A stretch of DNA of 64,000 nucleotides from Pelagibacterium lentulum (GTDB taxonomy: Bacteria; Pseudomonadota; Alphaproteobacteria; Rhizobiales; Devosiaceae): NCBI RefSeq assembly GCF_003992625.1, contig NZ_RZMW01000041.1, positions 241,276 through 305,275 on the forward strand. The letters run 5' to 3'. A program made the position numbers and the translations under genes. Shown one piece after another: positions 35,260 to 44,537 of the stretch; position 1 is the first letter of the stretch; each line of letters opens with the position of its first letter. The notes beneath the pieces were generated by a model. That model made no database searches and was not told the DNA's origin. It worked only from the letters and a program-made list of their open reading frames with translations.

Positions 35260-36804
35260 TTGGCCGATACCGAACGTCATCTCGCGATCGTTGGAGGGGG
35301 AACCGCCGGCTGGATTGCGGCCTTTATCATCCAGGATCAGGCGCGGCGCAAAAACCTGAACTTGCGCATTTCGGTTGTGGAGTCCTCGAAAATTCCAACG
35401 GTCGGTGTGGGCGAAGCCACAACGGCCGCCTTCCGGGTCTTGCTCAAGCATTTCGGGATCGATGAGTTCGAGTTCTTCCGAAAAACCGAAGCCAGCTTCA
35501 AGCTGGGCATCCGGCACCAAGATTGGCGGCGCAAGGGTTATACCTATTATGGCCCGATCGACGATCCTCATCAGGTGATCCGCGCCCCGCGTGGTGCGCC
35601 TGCGGACTATCTCAATGTTTACGCTGTTTCGGCAGGAAAGCCGGTACACGACATGCATCTCTTCATGCCCCTGCTCGAGCGCAAGAAGGCACCCTATGCG
35701 CTTGGCAAGGACGGCCAATTGATCCCGCTCGGCCCATTCCACCATGCCTTTCATTTCGATCAGGCGCTTGTAGGCAAATTCTTTGCATCCAAATCCCAAG
35801 GGGTGGAGAAGGTCGATGCGCTTGTCCAAGGCATCGAGCGGGACGAAGTAACCGGCGACGTCAAGGCACTCATTCTTGAAGAGAACGCACGCCTCGAAGC
35901 CGATTTTTTCATCGACGCCACCGGCTTTCGCAAGCAACTGATCGTCAAGGCGTTGAACGCACCGTGGATTTCCTATGCTCATGAGTTGCCGGTCAATCGC
36001 GCACTCCCCTTCTGGATCGACATTAGGGAAGGCGAGGAGATCGCCAATTATACCCGCGCATGGGCGCAGAAATCGGGCTGGATGTGGCAGATTCCGACGC
36101 AATATCGCTATGGTTGCGGCTATGTCTATTCGGATGAATTCACAACGCCCGAGGAGGCCAAGCAGGAGGTCGAAGCGGTACTCGGTCATGAAATCGAGGT
36201 GCGCGGCGACATTCGCTTTTCCATCGGACGGCTCGAAACGCCCTGGATGGGCAATTGTCTGGCCGTCGGGCTCGCCTCGAGTTTTCTCGAGCCCCTTGAA
36301 TCGACATCTATCCATGGCACGATCGTTCAGATGATGCTGTTTGCGGGTCGATATCTCAAGGACCTCAAAACGTTCACCCGCAAGGATAGGGACGATTACA
36401 ACAAGCGCGTGGGTCGTCAGGTCGACGATTTCCGCACATTTGTGAATACCCATTACATGGTCGAACGCGATGACACGCCGTTCTGGCGCGAAGTCAGGGC
36501 GAACCGCATCCATCCTGAAACCCGCGAGCGGCTCGATTTCTGGGCCCGCCACATGCCACGTGCAACCCAGTTCCCCAGCTATCTCGACGGACTGCCCCAT
36601 ATCGAGACCCAGCTTTACTATCCGGTGCTTGATGGGTTGGGCCTGCTTGATCCCAAATTGGCCAAAGCGGAAATGGCGCGCGATCCCAAACTCCGCGCCT
36701 TCGCTCGCAAGACGTATGACAGTCTGGTCAAAGAATATAAGCAGGCGGCGACAAATGCGCTTGGCCATGCGGAATTTTTACGCCTTGTGCGCGAGATGGC
36801 TTGA
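35260..36804 (+). CDS. Flavin-dependent tryptophan-halogenase family protein
   Basis: A 514-residue FADH2-dependent halogenase-like enzyme. FAD motif VGGGTAGW at 11-18; catalytic Lys K81 in ASFKLGIRHQDW; WxWxIP halogenase motif at 274-279 (WMWQIP); and Glu347 in FLEPLESTSIHGT, the position of PrnA Glu346. All catalytic residues of the family are present. TTG 35260 is chosen as start because GAGGAGGGGG precedes it and homology starts there; the frame itself is open from 35023. The substrate is unknown; the surrounding alpha-galactoside genes suggest a carbohydrate-linked aromatic rather than free tryptophan, but this is speculation. Confidence 0.88.
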   Translation: MADTERHLAIVGGGTAGWIAAFIIQDQARRKNLNLRISVVESSKIPTVGVGEATTAAFRVLLKHFGIDEFEFFRKTEASFKLGIRHQDWRRKGYTYYGPIDDPHQVIRAPRGAPADYLNVYAVSAGKPVHDMHLFMPLLERKKAPYALGKDGQLIPLGPFHHAFHFDQALVGKFFASKSQGVEKVDALVQGIERDEVTGDVKALILEENARLEADFFIDATGFRKQLIVKALNAPWISYAHELPVNRALPFWIDIREGEEIANYTRAWAQKSGWMWQIPTQYRYGCGYVYSDEFTTPEEAKQEVEAVLGHEIEVRGDIRFSIGRLETPWMGNCLAVGLASSFLEPLESTSIHGTIVQMMLFAGRYLKDLKTFTRKDRDDYNKRVGRQVDDFRTFVNTHYMVERDDTPFWREVRANRIHPETRERLDFWARHMPRATQFPSYLDGLPHIETQLYYPVLDGLGLLDPKLAKAEMARDPKLRAFARKTYDSLVKEYKQAATNALGHAEFLRLVREMA

Positions 36805-36850
36805 GCGCGACTGCTGCAGTTGAAGCGCTATTGGCAATGTGTAGTGATGC

Positions 36851-36882
36851 AAAAAACCCGACCGCGGGTGAGTGCGGCCGGG
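36851..36882 (-). terminator. Rho-independent terminator of the agp operon
   Basis: On the minus strand a 9-bp stem (CCCGGCCGC and GCGGTCGGG with one G-U pair, 8-base loop) is followed by TTTTTT. It lies 77 bases after the GH4 stop at 36959 and marks the end of the transporter-glycosidase transcript. Confidence 0.85.
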
Positions 36883-36958
36883 CCTTATCCTGACTTTGGG
36901 GAGGTCAGAGTCAGGGAGAGATCGCGCCTGCCGATTAGGCCTTCGCAGGAAACCGGGT

Positions 36959-38329
36959 TCAGGCGACCCTTTGTTTTTTGTCCAGACGCGCCCATTGCGG
37001 CAGCATATCGCCATGCGCTGCACGCAGATCATCGACAAGGCTCCAAATCTGATCCAGATCCAGTTCCGCTGCTGTGTGGGGGTCCATCATCGCAGCATGA
37101 TAAAGATGCTCGGGATTTTCCGAGACAATGGCTTTGACCGTGAGTTCCTGCACATTGATGTTCGTGCGCATCAAGGCTGTGAGCTGGGGCGGCAACTCTC
37201 CGATATATGTCGGCTGGATACCATTGGCATCGACTAGGCAGGGCACTTCCGCAGCGCAGTTTTCCGGCAGCGAGGTAATGCAGCCATTGTTGCGCAAATT
37301 GCCGTAAATCACCGACGGCTCGCCGGTCCATACCGAGTTGATGATTGAGGAAGCGTATTCATGGCTTTCCTTGACCTCGATACGCTCGGCATTGCGATAT
37401 TGATCGGCCTGCTTGCTCCAGCGCTCGATCTGCTCGATGCAACGCTTGGGATATTCATCAAGCGGAATGCCGAATTTTTCGATCAGGTCTTCACGACCTT
37501 CCTTAATGAAATAGGGCGTATATTCGGCAAAGTGCTCGGAGCTTTCGGTAACGAAATAGCCAAGCCGCGTCATCATCTCATAGCGAACCTTGTTGGGGCA
37601 GCGCGGGTTCCAATGGCTGGGCTTTGGGAAACGCCCTTCGCGATATCCCTTTAAAAGATCGGGATAGAGATTTTTGTACGTGCCATCCTCAAGCCTTTGC
37701 TCAAAGGTCAGAAAGAAGGCCATGTGATTGATGCCGGCTGACCGGTAGCGCAGACTTTCATAGGGAATGTCGAGATCGCGGGCCAATTCCCAAGCGGTGC
37801 CCTGCACCGAGTGGCACAAGCCCACCTGTTTGATCTGCGGGTACTTTTCCGCAATGGCCCATGTGTTGATGGCCATGGGGTTGACGTATTGCAGCATGAT
37901 GGCATCGGGGCAGACCGCCAGCATATCCTCGCAAATCTTCCAAAGGTGCGGAACGGTGCGCACCCCGCGCATGATACCGCCGACCCCAAGCGTGTCCGCG
38001 ATCGTCTGGCGCAAGCCGTACTTTTTAGGCACGTCGAAATCGATCACAGTCGAGGGTTCATAGCCACCGATCTGGAAGGCGACGATCACGAAATCTGCGC
38101 CTTCAAGGGCCTTGCGCTGGTCGGCAAAGGTTTGAACCGTTGCGCCCGCGCCGAGGGTTGAAATGATCTTTTGCGCGACAATTTCGCTTTCCTCGAGCCG
38201 CGTGGGATTGATGTCCATCAGGGCGATCTCTGCGTTTGCAAGAGCGGGCCGCTGTAAAACATCGCCGATGATGTTCTTCATGAATACCGTTGAGCCGGCA
38301 CCGATAAAGGTAATTTTGGGATTTGCCAT
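36959..38329 (-). CDS. melA: GH4-family alpha-galactosidase (MelA-like)
   Basis: A 456-residue NAD/metal-dependent glycosidase. NAD motif FIGAGSTVF begins near residue 8; QYVNPM at 147-152; C172 in LCHSVQGTAWELA and H202 in AGINHMAFF match the classical MelA/AglA positions. ATG 38329 is preferred over the upstream in-frame ATG at 38422, which would lie inside the ATPase gene. It is the last gene of the agp operon, 19 bases after the ATPase gene, so it should hydrolyse the imported alpha-galactosides (melibiose, raffinose type). Confidence 0.9.
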   Translation of the reverse strand: MANPKITFIGAGSTVFMKNIIGDVLQRPALANAEIALMDINPTRLEESEIVAQKIISTLGAGATVQTFADQRKALEGADFVIVAFQIGGYEPSTVIDFDVPKKYGLRQTIADTLGVGGIMRGVRTVPHLWKICEDMLAVCPDAIMLQYVNPMAINTWAIAEKYPQIKQVGLCHSVQGTAWELARDLDIPYESLRYRSAGINHMAFFLTFEQRLEDGTYKNLYPDLLKGYREGRFPKPSHWNPRCPNKVRYEMMTRLGYFVTESSEHFAEYTPYFIKEGREDLIEKFGIPLDEYPKRCIEQIERWSKQADQYRNAERIEVKESHEYASSIINSVWTGEPSVIYGNLRNNGCITSLPENCAAEVPCLVDANGIQPTYIGELPPQLTALMRTNINVQELTVKAIVSENPEHLYHAAMMDPHTAAELDLDQIWSLVDDLRAAHGDMLPQWARLDKKQRVA

Positions 38330-38348
38330 AAGGAAAGACTCCAGAAAA

Positions 38349-40016
38349 TTAGGCGGCAATTTCGAATGCGGCGCGAACAAGCCGGGCCGTGTATTCGGTT
38401 TTGGGGTTGGAAAGCACCTCATCGACCGGTCCTTGCTCGATGATCTTGCCGAACTGCATGACCATCACCCGATGACAAAGAGCACGCACGACCTTTAGGT
38501 CGTGGGAAATGAAAAGGTAACTCAGGCCCTTTTCATCCTGCAGCTTGCGCAAGAGGTCGATGATCTGGGCCTGCACCGACAGATCAAGGGCTGAAGTGGG
38601 TTCATCAAGGAGAATGAATTCGGGTTCGAGCGCGATTGCGCGGGCAATGGCAATGCGTTGGCGCTGTCCACCGGAAAACTCGTGCGGAAAACGATTGAGG
38701 ATGCCGTCGGGCATGCCCGCGTCCACAAGCGCCTGCCGGACGCGCTCGACCCGCTCTCGGCTATTGGCGCCGATATTGTTGACAATCAACCCTTCCTCGA
38801 TGATCTGGCGAATGCTCATGCGTGGATTGAGCGAGGCAAAGGGGTCCTGAAAAACGACCTGAACCCGCGAACGCAAGGGCCGCATCTGCTGGCGATTGCG
38901 CGTATGGATCGGCTCGCCGTCAAAAAAGATTTCTCCGCCCTGGTTGCCAATCAGCCGGATCAGCGCCTGGCCGAACGTCGTTTTGCCTGAACCTGACTCG
39001 CCAACCAGCCCCAAGGTTTCGTGGCGCTGGAGCCTGATGTCGAGATTGTCCACGGCAACCAGGTCGAAAAAGTCCGGCTTGAAGAAGCCGCCACGCTTGA
39101 GCGTAAAGGACACGCGCACATTGCTGCCTTCGAGTACGACTGGCTCTGCTCCATCCATAGGTTTGGCATGGCCCTTGGGCTCGGATGCGAGCAGGTGACG
39201 GGTGTAGGGGTGGCGCGGATTGGCGAACAGGGCTTCGGTTTCGTTGTGCTCCTGCACCCGCCCGTTCTGCATCACATAGACATATTCGGAAAACTGCCGA
39301 ACGATGGTCAGGTCATGGGTAATCAGGATCACAGCCATGCCATACTTGTCTTTGAGCTCCTTGATGAGATGAAGGATCTGGGCCTGGACGGTGACATCGA
39401 GCGCGGTCGTTGGTTCGTCGGCAATAAGGACATCGGGCCGATTGGCAAGCGCCATCGCGATCATCACCCGCTGGCGCTGTCCACCGGAGAGCTGGTGAGG
39501 ATATTGCCTGAGCCGCGCTTCAGGCTCGGGGATCTGCACTTCGCGCAAAAGCTCGAGCGCGCGAACCATGGCCTGTTTGCGCGACATCTTGTTGTGCAGA
39601 TGCAGAACCTCGCAAATCTGCTTGCCGATTGTATAGACCGGATTGAGCGAACTCATGGGTTCCTGAAAGATCATCGCAAGGTCGTTGCCACGCATCTTGC
39701 GCATCTGATCGTCCTTGAGGGCGACGATGTTTTTGCCGGACAGCGTGATCCTTGTTTGCGGGAGGATCGTGGCGCGCTTTGACAGAAGACGCATGAGCGT
39801 GCGCGCCGTTACCGATTTGCCTGACCCGGACTCGCCGACAAGTGCAATCGTTTCGCCCTTGTGGAGTTGGAAAGACACATCGCGCACGGCATTGACCGTA
39901 CCGCCTTCGACCTTGAAATCGACCCCGATATTGCGGGCGTCAAGGATCAGTTCACGGCCATGCTTTCCAAGGTCGTGACGTTCCGGGGGGGCAAGGTCTT
40001 GAGCATTGTCTGCCAT
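38349..40016 (-). CDS. Fused double ATP-binding protein of an oligopeptide/alpha-galactoside-type ABC importer
   Basis: A 555-residue fusion of DppD- and DppF-type ATPases. First half: Walker [10 protein letters not shown] (about 47-55), [29 protein letters not shown]. Second half: Walker [39 protein letters not shown]. Both sites look catalytically complete. In Sinorhizobium the agp system uses two separate ATPases (AgpC and AgpD); here they are one chain. ATG 40016 is chosen; the longer frame to 40085 overlaps the permease gene. Confidence 0.92.
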   Translation of the reverse strand: MADNAQDLAPPERHDLGKHGRELILDARNIGVDFKVEGGTVNAVRDVSFQLHKGETIALVGESGSGKSVTARTLMRLLSKRATILPQTRITLSGKNIVALKDDQMRKMRGNDLAMIFQEPMSSLNPVYTIGKQICEVLHLHNKMSRKQAMVRALELLREVQIPEPEARLRQYPHQLSGGQRQRVMIAMALANRPDVLIADEPTTALDVTVQAQILHLIKELKDKYGMAVILITHDLTIVRQFSEYVYVMQNGRVQEHNETEALFANPRHPYTRHLLASEPKGHAKPMDGAEPVVLEGSNVRVSFTLKRGGFFKPDFFDLVAVDNLDIRLQRHETLGLVGESGSGKTTFGQALIRLIGNQGGEIFFDGEPIHTRNRQQMRPLRSRVQVVFQDPFASLNPRMSIRQIIEEGLIVNNIGANSRERVERVRQALVDAGMPDGILNRFPHEFSGGQRQRIAIARAIALEPEFILLDEPTSALDLSVQAQIIDLLRKLQDEKGLSYLFISHDLKVVRALCHRVMVMQFGKIIEQGPVDEVLSNPKTEYTARLVRAAFEIAA

Positions 40017-40032
40017 TATCGTGTTCCTTTGC

Positions 40033-41220
40033 TCAATAGGGATCGACCGCATCGCGCAGACCATCGCCCAACGCGTTGAAGGCAAATACGGTGATCAGCA
40101 CAAAAATGACCGGCGACAGAATCCATGGATAAGACCCGATTGCCGAAAATGTATTGGTGTCCTGCAACATCAGACCCCAGGAAATCAGCGGCGGCTTTAC
40201 TGCAAAACCTAGAAAGCCAAGAAAGCTCTCAAGCAGAACGATCGAGGGAATGGCGAGGGTCACGGCAACGATGATGTGGCTCAACACATTTGGCAGGATA
40301 TGGCGGGTGATGATCCGAAAGTCACCGGACCCGACCGCTATCGCGGCCCTCACGTAATCGACCCGCGCCAGAGCCAGAGTTTTCGAGCGCACTTCACGGC
40401 TCAATTGCGCCCAGCCGATCGCCGCAATAACCCCGATTACGAAGGCAATGAAGACGTTTGAAGGTGCGGTGATCGGGATCAGCGAAGTGAGCGCCAGATA
40501 GAGCGGCAGTTGCGGGAACGCCAGAACGAATTCGACAAAGCGCTGCACCCACATATCGACAGCGCCGCCGATATAGCCCGAGGTGATGCCGACAAGCGTT
40601 CCGATGGTCGTGGTCAGCGTGACCACAGCGAGCGCAATCATAAGCGAAATCCGGCCACCATGAATGCCGCGCGAGAGAATATCGCGACCGAACTTATCGG
40701 TGCCCAGAAGATGGATGGGGCGACCGTCGGTGGCGCCGAAAAAGTGAATGTCAGCCGGGATCAGCCAGAAGATTCGGTATTCATAGCCCCGCACGAAAAA
40801 ACCGGTCGGGGTTGGATCGTCCAGTACCGGCCCAACAAGGGGCTGGAAAGTGATCGGGTCGAACTCGCCCGTCTCCCCGATTGGATAGACATGAGGAACG
40901 AAGCTGAAATCTCCTGCCGGATCGGTAAAGCTGATCATGTCGGGGGGCGCAAACGGGATATTGGCAGCCCTTGGATTCATGGGCGAAAAGAAATCGGCAA
41001 AGATCGTGACCAGAAACAGCGCGATAACCAGAACCAGCCCGATCATGCCCATGGTCGAGCGGCGAAAGCGTCGCCAGACGAGCGTGAAGTAACTTTCGTT
41101 GCGGTCGCGCGGTTCCGTATTGACGGTGCCGGTCACAGGCTCGGTGGCTGGCGTTGGCGCCGCACCCGCACTGGGCCCGGCCGGCAATGGAACAGAAGGG
41201 CGATTTGTCTGATCGGTCAT
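40033..41220 (-). CDS. ABC transporter permease, DppC/OppC family
   Basis: A 395-residue membrane protein. A Pro/Ala/Thr-rich cytoplasmic tail of about 45 residues precedes the first membrane segment, then a long periplasmic loop (about 75-160), then the transport domain with ALARVDYVRAAIAVGSGDFRIITRHILPN as the ATPase-contacting EAA loop. It overlaps the neighbouring permease gene by 4 bases. Partner of the DppB-type permease in the putative alpha-galactoside importer. Confidence 0.93.
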   Translation of the reverse strand: MTDQTNRPSVPLPAGPSAGAAPTPATEPVTGTVNTEPRDRNESYFTLVWRRFRRSTMGMIGLVLVIALFLVTIFADFFSPMNPRAANIPFAPPDMISFTDPAGDFSFVPHVYPIGETGEFDPITFQPLVGPVLDDPTPTGFFVRGYEYRIFWLIPADIHFFGATDGRPIHLLGTDKFGRDILSRGIHGGRISLMIALAVVTLTTTIGTLVGITSGYIGGAVDMWVQRFVEFVLAFPQLPLYLALTSLIPITAPSNVFIAFVIGVIAAIGWAQLSREVRSKTLALARVDYVRAAIAVGSGDFRIITRHILPNVLSHIIVAVTLAIPSIVLLESFLGFLGFAVKPPLISWGLMLQDTNTFSAIGSYPWILSPVIFVLITVFAFNALGDGLRDAVDPY

Positions 41221-42230
41221 TGCGTTTGCTCCCCACCCAGGCGAATGCGGGGGTCAAGCAGCGCCAAAAGAATATCCGCAATAATATTGCCAATGATCAG
41301 GGTGGCGGCCAGAACGAGCATGAACGAGGCTGTGACCCAGACGTCGCCAACAGCCATGGAGCCGACAATGGCCGGACCAACAGTTGCAAGGCCAAAGACA
41401 ATGGCGACTTCGATTTCGCCAGTCAGCATATAGGGCATTACGACCCCCTGATAGGCGACCAGAGGATGGGCAGCGTTGGGGACGGCGTGCTTCATAACCA
41501 CCGCGCCTTCCGAAAGTCCCTTGGCGCGTGCTGTTTCGATATATTGCGCATTGAGCACATCGAGAAGATTGCCGCGCATGACGCGCATGTTGTAGGCGAG
41601 GCCGCCAAAGGTCGCGACGGCAATTACCGGCCAGACATGCTTTAAGAGATCGACAAACTTGTCCCAGCTCCATGGCGCGCCGCCATATTGGGCGGAAAAG
41701 AACATGCCCACTTCCGAGACGTTTAATCGGAATACCAGAATGTAAAGAATGACCAGCGCCAGAAGAAAGCGCGGAATGGTCATACCCAGAAAGGATACAA
41801 AACCGAGCATTGTATCGACCCAGGAATATTGCCGGGTCGCAGCGATGATGCCCAGCGTGATGCCGAAAATCGACGCCAGGATATGACAGGTCAGGGCGAG
41901 CGCAATGGTCGGCGGCAACCTTTCGGCAATCACGTTACCCACCGGACGATTGTAATAGAGCGAGTGGCCGAAATCGAACCGCGTAACGATGCCATGAATC
42001 CAGCGACCATATCGCACGACCATCGGATCGTTCAGCCCGTGAGCTTCGCGATAGGCCGCAGCCTGTGCCTCGGCCTGCTCAGCCGTAGCGCCACCCTGAT
42101 TGATCAGCATTGAGCGGATATGATCGCCATAATCGCCAGGTTTGGCTTCAATGATGGCGAAGGTCACCATGCTCAAGAGCAAAAGGATCGGTATCGCTCC
42201 AAGAATCCGGAAGAACAGAAATCTGGCCAT
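41217..42230 (-). CDS. ABC transporter permease, DppB/OppB family
   Basis: A 337-residue inner-membrane permease with six membrane segments, starting MARFLFFRILGAIPILLLLSMVTFAIIEAKPGDY. The EAA-type loop NAQYIETARAKGLSEGAVVMKHAVPNA lies near 230-256. It follows the binding-protein gene after 70 bases containing a strong hairpin. The Opp/Dpp-type architecture is shared by peptide importers and by the Agp alpha-galactoside system of Sinorhizobium; the downstream melA-like gene supports the latter. Confidence 0.93.
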   Translation of the reverse strand: MARFLFFRILGAIPILLLLSMVTFAIIEAKPGDYGDHIRSMLINQGGATAEQAEAQAAAYREAHGLNDPMVVRYGRWIHGIVTRFDFGHSLYYNRPVGNVIAERLPPTIALALTCHILASIFGITLGIIAATRQYSWVDTMLGFVSFLGMTIPRFLLALVILYILVFRLNVSEVGMFFSAQYGGAPWSWDKFVDLLKHVWPVIAVATFGGLAYNMRVMRGNLLDVLNAQYIETARAKGLSEGAVVMKHAVPNAAHPLVAYQGVVMPYMLTGEIEVAIVFGLATVGPAIVGSMAVGDVWVTASFMLVLAATLIIGNIIADILLALLDPRIRLGGEQTQ

Positions 42231-42251
42231 TCTCAGTTACCCTTTTTTGTG

Positions 42252-42282
42252 GTGCGGGCGGAGCCATTGCAGCCGCCCGCAC
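42252..42282 (-). other. Intergenic hairpin between binding-protein and permease genes
   Basis: A perfect 10-bp stem (GTGCGGGCGG and CCGCCCGCAC) with an 11-base loop lies 18 bases after the binding-protein stop codon. On the minus-strand RNA no U-run follows, so transcript protection or partial read-through is more likely than full termination. Confidence 0.75.
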
Positions 42283-42300
42283 TCAATTTGCAGCTTCCGA

Positions 42301-44385
42301 TCAGGAAATCGGTCCGGAGCCGCCAGGCTCACCCGGCAACGTCTGCGGATGCAACTCATGGCCGGGCTGATCGTCCACGGGCACGAACAGCCGCTCGCGG
42401 ATCACGCTGTCCTCAGCCCAGTTATAAAGGAAGATCGGCGTGCCTTCGGGGATGTTCTTGAACCGCTTGTTTATGATCAAAGCGCCGGGATACTGGGTGA
42501 GCCCCACCGAATAGACATTTTCGGTAAAGACCCGCTGATAGTCGCGCATCAGTTCGGCACGCTCATCCAGGTCGGGCGTTGCAATAAAGGCGTTGACGAT
42601 ATCGACCAGTTCCTGCTCGAAGGGCAAAAGGTCAAGCTCACCGGCTTCATTGGCGCGATGGAAATCGTGCACTCTGGGTCCGGTCGGCGCCAACCCAACG
42701 GTTCCCTGCACCACGGAGACCATTTCCGATCCTTCACGCCAGACGCTCCAATCGAACTGACCGGCCTGCCGCAGGGAGTCTCGGGTATTGCCCTGCTGAA
42801 GATTGACGATGGCACGAATACCAATTTCTTCCATCATCGCATTGATGCCGTCCGCAAGACTGCGGTCGGTGTTGTAATCGGTATTGGCGAGAACGGTAAT
42901 TTCAACATTCTGGCCACCGGCAACGCCTTCGGGGAAATTGCGAATGCCATCACCGTCGGTATCGATCAGGCCAAGTCCGTCGAGAAGCTGGTTTGCGGCC
43001 TCCAGATCATAACCGTAATAGGCGGTCGACTCCTTGTCGTAATAGGTCGTGCCAGCGAAAAGTCCGCCCGGATAAATGGCTGTGAACGGACCACGCACCA
43101 ACGCATCGCCAAGACGCTGACGATCAATTGCCATAGAGACGGCCTTGCGGAAATCCAACTCGCGATTGAGCTCTCGAACCGCCTGCGCGCGCTCGTCAGG
43201 CTCGCCCCAGCCGTTGCCAGACATGTTCATCTGCAGTGAATAGCCGATCGTTCGGGCACCGAACTGCAAGCGTGCCGGAGCGTCGTCGGAAGCCGCCCGC
43301 TGAAGGGCTTCGACATAACTTTCGGGCTGCTCAAGGTTTGAAAAGTCGCCCGAACCGGCAACCGCCTGGACGTCACGATCCGCCCAGCTTGAAAGCCTGT
43401 AATATAGTTCGTCAAGATAGGGCAGCTGATTGCCGTCCTCATCCACTTTCCAATAGTAGGGATTGCGGCGCATGACGATGATGTCGTCCGGCCTGTATTC
43501 GACCGGAACCCATGCTCCCATCACGGGGAAGCTCATGAATTCGGCTGGGAAGGCGTTCACGTATTCATTGTAAGTATTATCCGAATAGCTCGGATGCTCG
43601 GGGCGCAAAATATGTGCCGGGCCGGGGCAGAATGTGCCGTACGCCATCTGATAGAGATATTGGGTCGGGAATGACTCGGTGAAGGTCCACTTGATCGTGT
43701 AATCGTCAAGCGCTTCAAGGGTTGTGCCGTCACCAAAGCTTTCCGGTGTTGCACCGTTAAGCGGGCTGACATTGGGGTCGAGCACATGATCTTGCCAAAA
43801 GAACATAACATCGTCTGAGGTGAACGGATGTCCGTCTGACCATTTGGCACCTTCAATCAGATGCATTGTCAGTTCATGCCCGTCCTCGGACCATTCCCAA
43901 CTCCTTGCAAGATTGGGAAGCGGCTCCAACTCTTCCGCGCGAACCATAAAAAGTGGCCCAGTGCGCGTGAGACATTCAAACAGGCCGATATCGATACCCC
44001 CCCATCCCTGGGACTGACCGGCAAAATAGTTCCAACCTTCAGGGCGACCGCCGATGACGTGCCGCATTACATCGCCATATTCGCCAATGCCATCGGGCAT
44101 GTTCGCAGACTTGTAGACCAGTGGCTCAGCTGGCAAACGCTCTGCAACCGGTGGCAAACGCCCCGTGTCGACAAAATTTTCCGTGACCCATTGGGGTTCG
44201 GCATATTGATCGAGTGCCCGATACTCGAAAATATCGGAGATGCCTACGAAAACCGGCTCGCTTTGCGCGGCAAACTCCGGCGGATCTGGCGGCGTTGTCG
44301 GTTCAACGGCCTGGGCCTTGACCGCAATGGCGGATATGCCGAGCAGAAGACTGGCACCGCCAAGAGCAAATAGCACCTTGCGCAT
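42301..44385 (-). CDS. agpA: Periplasmic solute-binding protein, family 5 (AgpA-like)
   Basis: A 694-residue binding protein, larger than usual peptide-binding DppA/OppA proteins (about 540) and similar in size to AgpA. Signal peptide MRKVLFALGGASLLLGISAIAVKA. Family 5 features are LARSWEWSEDGHELTMHLIEGAKWSDGHPFTSDDVMFFW and FRKAVSMAIDRQRLGDAL. Neighbouring alpha-galactosidase and MelR/AgpT-like regulator genes support alpha-galactosides as ligands, but a peptide ligand cannot be excluded from sequence. Confidence 0.85.
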   Translation of the reverse strand: MRKVLFALGGASLLLGISAIAVKAQAVEPTTPPDPPEFAAQSEPVFVGISDIFEYRALDQYAEPQWVTENFVDTGRLPPVAERLPAEPLVYKSANMPDGIGEYGDVMRHVIGGRPEGWNYFAGQSQGWGGIDIGLFECLTRTGPLFMVRAEELEPLPNLARSWEWSEDGHELTMHLIEGAKWSDGHPFTSDDVMFFWQDHVLDPNVSPLNGATPESFGDGTTLEALDDYTIKWTFTESFPTQYLYQMAYGTFCPGPAHILRPEHPSYSDNTYNEYVNAFPAEFMSFPVMGAWVPVEYRPDDIIVMRRNPYYWKVDEDGNQLPYLDELYYRLSSWADRDVQAVAGSGDFSNLEQPESYVEALQRAASDDAPARLQFGARTIGYSLQMNMSGNGWGEPDERAQAVRELNRELDFRKAVSMAIDRQRLGDALVRGPFTAIYPGGLFAGTTYYDKESTAYYGYDLEAANQLLDGLGLIDTDGDGIRNFPEGVAGGQNVEITVLANTDYNTDRSLADGINAMMEEIGIRAIVNLQQGNTRDSLRQAGQFDWSVWREGSEMVSVVQGTVGLAPTGPRVHDFHRANEAGELDLLPFEQELVDIVNAFIATPDLDERAELMRDYQRVFTENVYSVGLTQYPGALIINKRFKNIPEGTPIFLYNWAEDSVIRERLFVPVDDQPGHELHPQTLPGEPGGSGPIS

Positions 44386-44537
44386 GTTTCCTCCCAAAAA
44401 GACGTATAATCTGCGCGCGAGACGAGCCTCCTACCCGCCTTCACCGCAATGGATTGAATGGTAGTGCTTGCAATTGTCCGCGCAATCCACTTTTCTAAAC
44501 ACCTATTCCGGGTTCTAAAGAAAGGCTTGCCTTGCCG

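Noticed and set aside
35161-36768. A 535-codon open frame on the minus strand opposite the halogenase gene
   Set aside because: It mirrors the codon structure of the real gene, encodes no recognisable domain, and the plus-strand frame has complete halogenase motifs.
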